From positions 62,001 to 126,000 of the forward strand of contig NW_027480468.1 in NCBI RefSeq assembly GCF_051401765.1: DNA of 64,000 nucleotides. Direction: 5' to 3'. The translations under genes and the position numbers were made by a program. The stretch comes from Calliopsis andreniformis. Lineage: Eukaryota; Arthropoda; Insecta; Hymenoptera; Andrenidae. Numbering within the stretch: position 1 is the first letter of the stretch; each line of letters begins with the position of its first letter. Positions 41,801-55,071 of this stretch are shown in pieces. Under the pieces are notes generated by a model that saw only the letters and a program-made list of their open reading frames with translations, did not search any database and was not told where the DNA came from.

Positions 41801-44800
41801 AAGAATGAGGATTGAGGATTGAGGATTGAGGATTGAGGATTGAGGATTGAGGATTGAGGATTGAGGATTGAATATTGATGATTGAAGATTGAGGATTGAG
41901 GATTGAGGGTTGTTGATTGAGGACAAGGGGTGAGGGTTGAATATTGATGTTTGAGGTCTGGGGATTGAGGATTGAGGATTGAGAATTGAGGATTGAGGAT
42001 TGAGGATTGAAGATTGAGGATTGGGTATTGAGGATTGAAGAATGATAATTGAGGGTTGAGGATTGAAGATTGAAGATTGCAGATTGAGTATTGAGGATTG
42101 AAGACTGAGTATTGAGGATTGAGGATTGAGGATTGAGGATTGAGGATTGAGGATTGAGGATTGAAGATTGAGTATTGAGGATTGAAGACTGGCGATTGAG
42201 GATTGAGGATTGAGGATTGAGGATTGAGGATTGAAGATTGAGTATTGATGGTTGAAAATTGAGGATTGAGGATTGAGGATTGAGGATTGAGGATGAGGGC
42301 TGAGGATTGAGGATTGAAGTTTGAAGACTGAGGACTGAGGATTGAGGATTGCGAATAGAGGATTGAGGATTGAGGATTGAAGATTGAGGATTGGGTATTG
42401 AGGATTGAAGTATGAGGATTGAGGATTGAGGATTGAGGATTGAGGATTGAAGATTGAGGATTGAGGATTGAGGATTGAGGATCGAATATTGAGATTTGAG
42501 GATTGAAGATAGAGGATTGAGGATTGAGGGTTGAGGATTTTGGACGAGGACTGACTGTTGAGGATTGAGGTCTGAGGATTGAGGATTCAGGATTGAGGAC
42601 TGAGGATTGAGGATTGAGGTTTGAGCATTGAGGATTGAAGATCGAGGACTGGGGATTGAGGATTGAAGATGGAGGATTAAGGATTGAGGATTGGGGATTG
42701 AGGATCTAGGATTTGAGATCGATTATTGAGGATTGAATATTGACGATTGAGGATTGAGGGTTGAGAATTGAGAATTGAGGATGAGGACTGAGGGTTTAGG
42801 ATTGAGGATTGAGGAACGAGAATTGAGGATTGGGGATTGAGGGCTGAGTATTGACGATTGAGTATTGAAGATTAGGGATTGATTACTGAGGATTGAGGAT
42901 TGAGGATTGAGGATTGAGAATTGAGGTTTGAGGATTGAAGATTGAGGATTGAGGATTGAGTGTTGTGGATTGAGTACGAGGACTCAGGGTTGAGTATTGA
43001 TGTTTGAGTTCTGAGGATTGAGGATTGAGGATTGAGAATTGAGGATTTAGGATTGAGGATTGAAGATTGAGGATTGGGTATTGAGGATTGAAGATTGAGG
43101 ATTGAGGATTGAGGGTTGTGGATAGAGGACGAGGACTGAGGGTTGAATGTTGATGTTTGAAGTCTGAGGATTGTGGATTGAGTATTGAGGGTTGAAGGTT
43201 GCGGATTGAGAATTGAGGATTGAGGATTGAGGATTGGGGACTGAGGATTGAAGATTGAGGTTTGAGGATTGAGGATTGAGGATTGACGCTTGAAGCTTGA
43301 GGATTGGGGATGGAGGATAGAAGAGAGAGGACTGAGTATTGGGGATTGAAGAATGAGGATTGAGGATTGAGGATTGAGGATTGAGGATTGAAGACTGAGT
43401 ATAGAGGATTGAGAATTGAGGATTGAGGATTGAAGATTGAGTATTGAGGATTGAAGATTGAGGATTCAGGATTGAGGATTGAAGATTGAGGATTGGGTGT
43501 TGAGGATTGAAGAATGAGGATTGAGGATTGAGGATTGAGGATTGAGGATTGAGGATTGAGGATTGAGGATTGAGGATTGAGGATTGAGGATTGAGTATTG
43601 AATATTGAGTATTAAGGATTGAAGGTAGAGGATTGAGGATTGAGGGTTGAGGATTGAGGACGAGGACTGACGGTTGAGGATTGAGGTTTGAGGATTGAGG
43701 ATTCAGGATTGAGGACTGAGGATTGAGGATTGAGGATTGACGATAGAGGATTGAGGATTCAGGATTGAGAATTGAGAATTGAGGATGAGGACTGAGGGTT
43801 TAGGATTGAGGATTGAGGAACGGGATTGAGGATTGAGGATTGAGGACTGAGGATTGACGATTGAGTATTGAAGATTGAGGATTGATTACTGAGGATTGAG
43901 GATTGAGGAATGAGGATTGAGGATTGAGGACTGAGGATTGAGGATTGAAGGTTCAGTATTGAGGATCGAAGATTGAGAATTGAGGATTGATGATTGAACA
44001 TTGAGGATTGAGCGTTCAGGGTTGAGTGATGAGAATTGATGTGTGTGGATAGAGATTTGAAGAATACAGATAGAGTATTGAGTATTGAAAACTGTGACTT
44101 GAGGATATTCTATTGGGGATTGAGGATTGACAACAGATTGTTGAGGACTGAGGGCTGAAGATTGAGGATGCAGGATTGAGGATTCAGGATTGAGGTTTGT
44201 GGACTGAGGACTGAGGATTGAGGATTGAGGATTGAGGATTGAAGATTGAGGATTGGGTATTGAGGATTGAACACTGAGGATTGAGGATTGAGTATTGAGG
44301 ATTGAGGATTGAGGATTGAAGATTGAATATTGATGATTGAATATTCAGGATCGAGGATTGAGGGTTGTGAATCGAGGACGAGGACTGAGGGTTGAGTATT
44401 GATGTTTGAGGTCTGAGGATTGAGGATTGAGGATTGAGAATTGAGGATTGAGGATTGAGGATTGAGGATTGAAGATTGAGGATTGGGTGTTGAGGATTGA
44501 AGAATGAGGATTGAGGATTGAGGATTGAGGATTGAGGATTGAAGACTGACGATTGAAGATTGAGGACTGAGTATTGAAAGCTGAGAATTGAGGATATTCT
44601 ATTGAGGATTGAAAATTCAGGATTGAGGATTGAGGAGTGAGGATTAAGGATTGAGGATTGAAGATTGATGTTTGAGGGTCGACGATTAAGGATTGAGGAT
44701 TGGGGATTTAGGATTGTGGATTGATGGTTGGGGATTGAGGATTGAGGATTGAGGATTGAGGATTGCGGACAAAGGATCCAAGAATGAGTATTGAGGATTG

Positions 44801-47800
44801 AGGGCTCAGGGTTGAGGATTGAGGATTGACGATTGAGATTTGAGGATTGAAGATTGAGAATTGTGTATTCATGTTTCAAGATTGAGGATTGAGGTTGAAG
44901 TCTGAGGATTTGGGGTTGATAATTGAGGATTGAGGATTGGGGATTGAGGACTGAAGATTGAGGGCTGATTACTGGGGGTTGAGGGTTGATGATTGAGGAT
45001 TGGGGATTGAGCATTGATGATTGAGGATTGAGGATTGAGTATTGAGGACTGAGGATTGAGAGAGATTACTGAGGGTTGAGGATTGAGGGTTGAGGATTGA
45101 GGATTGAGGATTGAGAATTGAGGATTGAGTGTTGAGGATTGAAGATTGAGGATTGAGAATTGATGATTCAGGATTGAGCATTGAGGATTGAGGATTGAGG
45201 GTTGATTACTGAGGGTTGAGGATTGAATGTTGTGGATTGTGGATTGAGGATTGAGGATTGAAGATTGAGGATTGATGATTGATGATTGAAGATTGATGAT
45301 TGATGATTGAGGATTGAAAACTGAGAATTGAGGATATTCTGTTGAGGATTGAAAATTGAGGATTGAGGATTGAGGATTGAGGATAGAGGATTGAGGATTG
45401 AACATAGAGGATTGAGGATTGAGCATTGAGGATTGAGTGTTGAGGATTGAATATTGAGGATTGAGAATTGATAATTGAGGATTGAGGATTGAGGATTGAG
45501 GGATGATTACTGAGGGTTGAGGATTGAGGATTGAGGATGAGGTCTGAGGGTTGAGGATTGAGGTTTGAGGACTGAGGACTGAGGATTGAGGATTGCGAAT
45601 AGAGGATTGAGGATTGAGGATTGAAGATTGAGGATTGGGTATTGAGGATTGAAGTATGAGGATTGAGGATTGAGGATTGAGGATTGAGGATTGAAGATTG
45701 AGGATTGAGGATTGAGGATTGAGGATTGAATATTGTGTATTGAGGATTGAAGATAGAGGATTGAGGATTGAGGGTTGAGGATTGAGGATTGAAGATTGAG
45801 TATTGAGGATTGAAGACTGACGCTTGAGGATTGAGGATTGAGGATTGAGGATTGAGGATTGAGGATTGAACGTTGAGGATTGAGGATTGAAGTTGAGGAT
45901 TGATGATTGAGGATTGAGGATTGAGGATTGAGGACTGGGGATTGAAGATTGAGGATTGGGTATTGAGGATTGAAGAATGAGGATTGAGGATTGAGTGTTG
46001 AGGATTGAGGATTGAAGATTGAGTATTGAGGATTGAATGTTGACGGTTGAGGATTGAGGATTGAGGATTGAGGATTGAGGACTGAGGATCGAGGATTGAA
46101 GATCGAGTATTGAGGATTGAAGATTGATGATTGGGGATTGAGGATTGAGGATTGATGATTGAAGATTGAGGATTGAAGGTTGAGTATTGAGGATTGAAGA
46201 TTGAGGAATGAGGATTGCGGAATGAGGATTGAGGATTGAAGATTGAGTATTGGGGACTGAGTGTTGAGGGTTGAGTGATGAGAATTGATGTTTGTGGATA
46301 GAGACTTGAAGATTGCAGATGGAGTATTGAGTATTGAAAACTGTGAATTGATGATATTCTATTGAGGATTGAGGATTGACGTCTGATAGTTGAGGTCTGA
46401 TGTCTGAAGATTGAGGATTCAGGATTGAGGTTTGAGGACTGAGGGTTGAGGATTGAGGTTTGAGGGCTGAGGACTGAGGATCGAGGATTGAGAGTTGAGG
46501 ATTGAGGATTGAGGATTGAAGATTGAGGATTAGGAATTGAGGATTGAAGAATGAGGAGTGGGTATTGAGGATTGAAGAATGAGGATTGAGGATTGAGGAT
46601 TGAGGATTGAGGATTGAGGATTGAACATTGAGTATTGAGGGTTGAAGATTGCGGATTGAGGATTGAGGATTGAGGATTGAGGATTAAAGATTGAGGATTG
46701 AGGATCGAGGATTGATGATTGAGGATTGAGGATTGAGGATTGAAGATTGAATATTGATGATTGAAGATTGAGGATTGAGGATTGAGGGTTGTGGATTGAG
46801 GACGAGGACTGAGGGTTGAATATTGATGTTTGATGTCTGAGGATTGTGGATTGAGGATTGAGGATTGAAGATTGAGTATTGAGGATTGAAGATTGAGGAT
46901 TGAGGATTGAGTATTGAAGATTGAGGATTTGGGACTGAGGATTGAAGATTGAGGATTGATGATTGAGGATTGAGGATTGAGGATTGAAGATTGAGAATTG
47001 GGTATTGAGGATTGAAGAATGAGGGTTGAGGATTGAAATATGTGAATTGAGGATATTCTATTGAGTATTGAGGATTGACAATTGATTTTTGAGGACTGAG
47101 TGCTGAAGATTGAGGATTCAGGACTGAGGATTCGGGATTGAGGTTTGAGGACTGAGGATTGAGGGTTGAGGATTGAGGATTGAGGATTGAGGATTGAAGA
47201 TTGAGTATTGAGGATTGAAGATTGAGGATTGAGGATTGAGGAGTGATGATTAAGTATTGAGGATAGAAGATTGAGGATTGGGGACTGAGGATAGAAGATT
47301 GATGGTTGAGGATTGAGGATTGAGGATTGACGCTTGAGGATTGAGGATTGAGGATGGAGGATAGAAGAGAGAGGACTGAGATTTGAGGATTGAAGAATGA
47401 GGATTGAGGATTGAGGGTTGAGGATTGAAGATTGAAGACTGAGTATAGAGGATTGAGAATTGAGGATTGAGGATTGAAGATTGAGTATTGATGATTGAAG
47501 GTTGAGGATGGAGGATTGAGGGTTGTGGATTGAGGACGAGGACTGAGGGTTGAGTATTGATGTTTGAGGTCTGAGGATTGAGGATTGAGGATTGAGAATT
47601 GAGGATTGAGGATTGAGGGTTGAAGATTGAGGATTGGGTGTTGAGGATTGAATAATGAGGATTGAGTATTGACGATTGAGGATTGAGGGTTGAAGGTTGA
47701 GTATTGAGGATTGAAGATTGAGGATTGAGGATTGAGGATTGAGGATTGAGGATTGAAGATTGAAGATTGAGGATTGAGGATTGAGGATTGAAGATTGAGT

Positions 47801-48732
47801 ATTGAGGATTGAAAATTCAGGATTGAGGATTGAGGATTGATGATTGAGGATTGAAGATTGAGGATTGGGGATTGAGGATTGAGGATTGTAGGTTGAGTAT
47901 TCAGGATTGGAGATTGACGATTGAGGATTGAGGACCGAGGGTTGAGGATTGAGGATTGAAGATTGAGTATTGAGGATTGAAGATTGAGGATTGAGGATTG
48001 TGGATTGAGCTTTTAGGACTGAAGGTTGAGGTTTCGGGCTGAGTGTTGAGGGTTGAGTGATGAGAATTGATGTTCGTGGATAGAGATTTGAAGATTGCAG
48101 ATTGAGTATTGTGTATTGAGACCTGTGAATTGAGGATATTCTATTGAGGTTTGAGGATTGACAACTGATTGTTAAGGACTGAGGGCTGAAGGTTGAGGAT
48201 TCAGGATTGAGGATTCAGGATTGAGGTTTGAGGACTGAGGATTGAGGATTGAGGTTTGAGGACTGAGAACTGAGGATCGAGGATTGAGAGTTGAGGATTG
48301 AGGATTGAGGATTGAAGATTGAGGATTAGGTATTGAGGATTGAAGAATGAGGAGTGGGTATTGAGGATTGAAGAATGAGGATTGAGGATTGAGGATTGAG
48401 GATTGAGGATTGAAGGTTGAGGATTGGGTATTGAGGATTGAACATTGGGGATTGAGGATTGAGTATTGAGGATTGAGGATTGAGGATTGAAGATTGAAGA
48501 GTGATGATAGAAGATTGAGGATCGAGGATTGAGGGTTGTTGATTGAGGACGAGGACTGAGGGTTGAGCATTGATGTCTGAGGTCTGAGGATTGAGGATTG
48601 AGGATTGAGAATTGAGGATTGAGGATTGAGGATGGAGGATAGAAGAGAGAGGACTGAGTTTTGAGGATTGAAGTATGAGGATTGAGGATTGAGGATAGAG
48701 GATTGAGGATTGAAGACTGAGTATAGAGGATT
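35871..48732 (+). repeat. Higher-order family I superblock, second
   Basis: Family I text resumes in the middle of a unit run, starting as a copy of 17,072 onward. Anchors lie at 35,978, 36,467, 37,200, 37,773, 38,388 (variant GATGTTCT), 39,247, 41,173, 44,104, 44,593, 45,333, 46,353, 47,052 and 48,135. The interval about 37,410-40,040 has no counterpart at the same place in macro-unit 1; it resembles 7,870-9,300 (anchor offsets 29,539 then 29,462, a 77-bp or 11-unit deletion) followed by sequence like 28,021 onward. The right edge at 48,733 is a deletion junction with family II. Confidence 0.8.
43518..43594 (+). repeat. Longest perfect run of GGATTGA found (11 units)
   Basis: Eleven uninterrupted consensus units. 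The next longest I counted are 9 units, at 13,073-13,135, 31,250-31,312, 41,809-41,871, 49,302-49,364 and 55,226-55,288. Confidence 0.75.
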
Positions 48733-49673
48733 GAGAACGGAGGATTGAGGATTGAGTATTGAGGATTGAGGACTGAGGATTGAGGATTGAGGATTGAGGA
48801 TTGAGGATTGAGGATTGAGGACTTTGGATTGAAGATTGAGGATTGAGGATTGAGCATTGAGGATTGAGGGTTGAGTATTGAGGATTGAAGGTTGTGGACT
48901 GAGGATCGATGATTGAATATTGAGGACTGAGTGTTGAGGATAGAGTGTTGAGAATTGAGGATTGAGGATTGAGGATTGACGATTGAGGATTGAGGATTGA
49001 GGATTTTGGATTGAGGATTGAGCATTGAGGATTGAGGATTTAGGATTGAGTATTGAGGATTGAGGATTGAGGATTGAAGACTGAGAATTGAGAATTGATG
49101 ATTGAGGATTGAGGATTGAGGTTTGAGGGTTGAGCATTGAATATTGAGGACTGAAGATTGAGGACGGAGGATTGAGGATTGAGGATTGTCGATTGAGGAT
49201 TGAGGATTGTCGATTGAGGATTGAGGATTCAGAATTGAGGATTGAGTGTTGGGTATTGAGTATTGAACATTGAGGACGGAGGATTGAGAATTGAGTATTG
49301 AGGATTGAGGATTGAGGATTGAGGATTGAGGATTGAGGATTGAGGATTGAGGATTGAGGATTGAGTATTGAGGATTCAGTATTGAGGATTGAGGATTGAG
49401 GATTGAGGATTGAGGGCTGAGTATTGAGGATTGAAGGTTGAGGATTGAGGATTGACGATTGAATATTGAGGACTGGGTGTTGAGGATAGAGTGTTGAGAA
49501 TTGATGTTTGTGGACTAAGATTCGAAGATTGAAGATTAAGGATTGATGTTGAAGATTGTGGTTTGAGAATTGAGGATGGAGCGTTGAGGACTGAGGTTTG
49601 AGAATTAAGGATTGACAATTCAATTATGGGGATTGAGAATTGAGGATTGTGTATTGAGGATTGAGGATTGAGG

Positions 49674-50870
49674 ATTGATGATTGAGGGTTGGGGATTGAG
49701 TATTGAGGATTGAGGATTGAGGATTCAGGATTGAGGATTGATGATTGAGGATTGAAGATTGAGGATTGATGATTGAGTATTGAAGATAGAGGATTGGGAA
49801 TGGATGATTGAGAATTGAGGATTGGGGATTGAGGATTGAGCATTGAATATTGAGGATTGAGGTTTGAAGACGGAGGATTGAGGATTGAGGATTGAGGATT
49901 GAGGATTGAGGTTAGAGGTTAGAGAGCTGAGGATTGAGGATTGAGGATTGAGGATTGAGCATTGAGGGCTGAGTATTGAGGATTGAAGGTTGAGGACTGA
50001 GGATTGACGATTGAATATTGAGGACTGGGTGTTGTGGATAGAGTGTTGAGAATTGATGTTTGAGGACTAAGATTTGAAAATTGAAGATTGAGGATTGAGT
50101 ATTGAAGACTGAGAATTGAGGATATTCTACTGATGATTGAGGATTGAGGATTGAGTATTGAGGATTGAGGATTGAGGATTGAGGATTGAGGATTTTGGAT
50201 TGAGGATTGATGATTGAGGGTTGGGGATTGAGTATTGAGGACTGATGATTGAGGATTGAGGATTCAGGATTGAGGGCTGATTACTGAGGGTTGAGGGTTG
50301 AGGGTTGAGGATTGAGGATTGAGTATTGAAGACTGAGGACAGAGGGTTGAGGACTGAGTATTGAGGATTGAGGACTGAGGATTGAGGATTGATGGTTGAG
50401 GATTGAGGATTGAAGATTGAGGATTCAGGATCGAGGATTGAGTATTGTATACTGATAGTTGAGGATTGAGTGTTGTGAATTGAGGATTGATCATTGATTA
50501 TTGAGGACTGAAGTTTGAGGAATGTGGATTGAGGATTGAGGATTGAGGATTGAGGACTGAGGGCTGAGGATTGAGGTTTGAGAATTGAGGATTGACAATT
50601 GAATATTGAGGATTGTGGCTTGATGACTGAGGATTGAGGATTGAGGATTCAGGATCGAGTATTGAGTATTGTATACTGATAGTTGAGGTTTGAGTGTTGT
50701 GAATTGAGGATTGATCATTGATTATTGAGGACTGAAGTTTGAGGAATGAGGATTGAGGATTGAGGGTTGAGGATTGAGGACTGAGGGCTGAGGATTGAGG
50801 TTTGAGAATTGAGGATTGACAATTGAATATTGAGGATTGTGGCTTGATGACTGAGGATTGAGGATTGAGG
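49674..50870 (+). repeat. 1,197-bp tandem duplication, copy 1
   Basis: ATTGATGATTGAGGG at 49,674 recurs at 50,871, and the offset of 1,197 bp (171 whole units, no 6-mers seen) holds at the anchors (50,121 and 51,318), at the GGCTTGATGAC string (50,841 and 52,038) and at the GGTTAGAGGTTAGAG doublet. Macro-unit 1 has this segment once, at 31,622-32,818. Confidence 0.9.
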
Positions 50871-52067
50871 ATTGATGATTGAGGGTTGGGGATTGAGTAT
50901 TGAGGATTGAGGATTGAGGATTCAGGATTGAGGATTGATGATTGAGGATTGAAGATTGAGGATTGATGATTGAGTATTGAAGATAGAGGATTGGGAATGG
51001 ATGATTGAGAATTGAGGATTGGGGATTGAGGATTGAGCATTGAATATTGAGGATTGAGGTTTGAAGACGGAGGATTGAGGATTGAGGATTGAGGATTGAG
51101 GATTGAGGTTAGAGGTTAGAGAGCTGAGGATTGAGGATTGAGGATTGAGGATTGAGCATTGAGGGCTGAGTATTGAGGATTGAAGGTTGAGGACTGAGGA
51201 TTGACGATTGAATATTGAGGACTGGGTGTTGTGGATAGAGTGTTGAGAATTGATGTTTGAGGACTAAGATTTGAAAATTGAAGATTGAGGATTGAGTATT
51301 GAAGACTGAGAATTGAGGATATTCTACTGATGATTGAGGATTGAGGATTGAGTATTGAGGATTGAGGATTGAGGATTGAGGATTGAGGATTTTGGATTGA
51401 GGATTGATGATTGAGGGTTGGGGATTGAGTATTGAGGACTGATGATTGAGGATTGAGGATTCAGGATTGAGGGCTGATTACTGAGGGTTGAGGGTTGAGG
51501 GTTGAGGATTGAGGATTGAGTATTGAAGACTGAGGACAGAGGGTTGAGGACTGAGTATTGAGGATTGAGGACTGAGGATTGAGGATTGATGGTTGAGGAT
51601 TGAGGATTGAAGATTGAGGATTCAGGATCGAGGATTGAGTATTGTATACTGATAGTTGAGGATTGAGTGTTGTGAATTGAGGATTGATCATTGATTATTG
51701 AGGACTGAAGTTTGAGGAATGTGGATTGAGGATTGAGGATTGAGGATTGAGGACTGAGGGCTGAGGATTGAGGTTTGAGAATTGAGGATTGACAATTGAA
51801 TATTGAGGATTGTGGCTTGATGACTGAGGATTGAGGATTGAGGATTCAGGATCGAGTATTGAGTATTGTATACTGATAGTTGAGGTTTGAGTGTTGTGAA
51901 TTGAGGATTGATCATTGATTATTGAGGACTGAAGTTTGAGGAATGAGGATTGAGGATTGAGGGTTGAGGATTGAGGACTGAGGGCTGAGGATTGAGGTTT
52001 GAGAATTGAGGATTGACAATTGAATATTGAGGATTGTGGCTTGATGACTGAGGATTGAGGATTGAGG
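50871..52067 (+). repeat. 1,197-bp tandem duplication, copy 2
   Basis: Head-to-tail copy of 49,674-50,870. Beyond 52,067 the sequence again matches macro-unit 1 (from 32,819), with offset 19,249 instead of 18,052. The difference of 1,197 confirms the event and its size. Confidence 0.9.
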
Positions 52068-55000
52068 ATTCAGGATTGAGAATTAAGGATTGAGGATTGA
52101 GGACGGAGGATTGAGGATTGAGTATTGAGGATTGAGGATTGAGCACTGTGGGCTGAGTATTGAGGATTGAAGGTTGAGGACTGAGGATTGACTATTGAAT
52201 ATTGAGGATTGGGTGTTGTGGATAGAGTGTTTAGAATTGATGTTTGAGGACTAAGATTTGAAAATTGACGATTGAGGATTGAGTATTGAAGACTGAGAAT
52301 TGAGGATATTCTACTGATGATTGAGGATTGAGGATTGAGGATTGAGGATTGAGGATTGAGGATTGAGGATTGAGGATTGAGGATTTTGGATTGAGGATTG
52401 ATGATTGAGGGTTGGGGATTGAGTATTGAGGACAGATGATTGAGGATTGAGGATTGAGGATTGAGGGCTGATTACTGAGGGTTGAGGGTTGAGGGTTGAG
52501 GATTGAGGATTGAGTATTGAAGACTGAGGACAGAGGGTTGAGGACTGAGTATTGAAGATTGAGGATTGAGGATTGAGGATTGATTGTTGAGGATTGAGGA
52601 TTGAAGATTGAGGATTCAGGATCGAGGATTGAGTATTGTATACTGATAGTTGAGGATTGAGTGTTGTGAATTGAGGATTGATCATTGATTATTGAGGACT
52701 GAAGTTTGAGGAATGAGGATTGAGGATTGAGGATTGAGGATTGAGGATTGAGGACTGAGGGCTGAGGGCTGAGGATTGAGGTTTGAGAATTGAGGATTGA
52801 CAATTGAATATTGAGGATTGTGGCTTGTTGACCGAGGATTGAGGATTGAGGATTCAGGATTGAGAATTGAGGATTGAGGATTGAGAACGGAGGATTGAGG
52901 ATTGAGTATTGAGGATTGAGGACTGAGGATTGGGGATTGAGGATTAAGGATTGAGGATTGAGGATTGAGGATTAAGGATTGAGGATTGAGTATTGAGGAC
53001 TGAGGTCTGAGTGTTGAGGATTGAAGGTTGAGGACTGAGGATTGACGATTGAATATTGAGGACTGGGTGTTGAGGATAGAGTGTTGAGAATTGATGTTTG
53101 AGGACGAAGATTTGATGATTGAAGATTGAGGATTGAGTATTGAAAACTGAGAACTGAGGTTTTCCTCTTGAGTATTCAGAATTGAGAATTGGGGATTGAG
53201 GATTAAGGGTTGAGGATTGATGGTTGAGGTGTGAGGATAGACGATTGAGGATTGTAGATTGTGGACTGAGGCTTGAGGATTGAGGTTTGAGGATTGAGGA
53301 TTGAGGATTGAATATTGAGGATTGAGGATTGGGGTTGAGGGTTGAGCATTGAGTATTGAGGATTGAGGTTTGAGGACGGAGGATTGAGGATTGTGGATTG
53401 AGAATTGAGGATTGAGGTTAGAGGTTAGAGAACTTCGGATTGAGGATTGAGGATTGAGGATTGAGGGCTGATTACTGCGGGCTGAGGGTTGAGGATTGAG
53501 GATTGGGGATTGAGGATTGACGATTGAGGATTGAGGATTGAGTATTGAAGACTGAGGACAGAGGCTTCAGGACTGAGTATTGAGGATTGAGTATTGAGGA
53601 TTGATGGTTGAGGATTGAGGATTGAGGATTGAATATTGAGGATTGAGGATTGAGGATTGTGCATTGAGGATTGAGGATTGAGGACTGAGGATTGAGGATT
53701 GAGGATTGAGGATTGAGGATTGAGTATTGAGGATTGAGGATTGACGATTGAGGATTGAGGATTGAATATTGAGGATTGAGGATTGAGGATTGTGCATTGA
53801 GGATTGAGGATTGAGGGTTGAGGATTGAGGTCTGAGTGTTGAGGATTGAAGGTTGAGGACCGAGGATTGACGATTGAATATTGAGGACTGGGTGTTGAGT
53901 ATAGAGTGTTGAGAATTGATGTTTGAGGACTAAGATTTGAAGATTGGAGGTTGAGGATTGAGTATTGAAGTCTGAGAATTGAGGATATTCTACTGATGAT
54001 TGAGGATTGCGAATTGAGCGTTGAGGATTAATGGTTGAGACTGTGGGTTGAGGATTGAGCGTTGAGGATTGAGGATTGAAGATTGAGGATTGAGGATTGA
54101 CGATTGAGGATTGAGAACTGGGGATTGAGGATACAGTGCTGAGAATTGATGTTTGGGAACAGATATTTGAAGATTGTAGATTGAGGATTGAGTATTGGAA
54201 AATGAGAATTGATGATTTTCTATTGAGGGCTGAGAATTGAGGATTGAGGATTGAGGATTGAGGATTGAGGATTGCGGTTAGAGGTTAGAGAACTGAGGAT
54301 TGAGGATCTAGGATTGAGGATTGAGCATTGTGGGCTGAGTATTGAGGATTGAAGGTTGAGGACTGAGGATTGACGATTGAATATTGAGGACTGGGTGTTG
54401 TGGATAGAGTGTTTAGAATTGATGTTTGAGGACTAAGGTTTGAAAATTGAAGATTGAGGATTGAGTATTGAAGACTGAGAATTGAGGGTATTCTACTGAT
54501 GATTGAGGATTGAGGATTGAGGATTGAGGATTGATGGTTGAGACTGTGGGTTGAGGATTGCGCGTTGAGGATTGAGGATTGAAGGTTGAGGATTGAGGAT
54601 TGATGGTGAAGATTCAGGTGTGAGAATTGAGGATGGAGGATTGAGGACTGAGGTTTGAGAATTGAGGATAGACAATTCAATTTTGGGGATTGAGGATTGA
54701 GGATTGTGTACTGAGGATTGAGGATTGAGGACTGAGGATTGATGATTGAGGGTTGAGGATTGAGTATTGAGGACTGATGATTGAGGATTGAGGATTGAGG
54801 ATTGAGGGCTGATTACTGCGGGCTGAGAGTTGAGGTTTGAGGATTGGGGATTGAGGATTGAAGATTGAGGATAGAGGATTGAGTATTGAAGACTGAGGAC
54901 AGAGGCTTGAGGACTGAGTATTGAGGATTGAGTATTGAGGATTGATGGTTGAGAATTGAGGATTGAGCATTGAGGATTGAGGATTTAGGATTGAGTATTG

Positions 55001-55071
55001 AGGATTGAGGATTGAGGACTGAAGACTGAGAATTGAGAATTGATGATTGAGGATTGAGGATTGAGGATTGA

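Larger units (their letters stand above)
35871..54993 (+). repeat. Macro-unit 2 of the tandem duplication (19,123 bp)
   Basis: Adjacent head-to-tail copy of 17,072-35,870. Compared with unit 1 it has about 1.6 kb of net extra sequence in 37,400-40,040, lacks the second copy of the 1,633-bp segment, lacks 699 bp at 48,732/48,733, has an extra 1,197-bp copy ending at 52,067, and lacks 126 bp near 53,300. Small differences include a one-base deletion near 43,822 and a one-unit deletion near 43,920. Past 54,993 the sequence continues as family II, as expected if the duplicated copy was inserted upstream of the original right flank. Confidence 0.85.

Noticed and set aside
48172..49623. Other long - strand frames (7,606-8,646; 20,556-21,527; 40,955-41,926; 48,172-49,623; 54,677-55,564; 60,568-61,443)
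   Set aside because: Same artefact. They start and stop at chance variants and follow the duplicated blocks rather than any gene structure; the 699-bp deletion changes 29,421-31,571 into 48,172-49,623 without a frame-related constraint.
17072..54993. The macro-duplication as a pure assembly artefact
   Set aside because: The two units differ by several insertions, deletions and substitutions, including private duplications, so they are not the same sequence placed twice. Local misassembly at individual joints cannot be excluded without reads.
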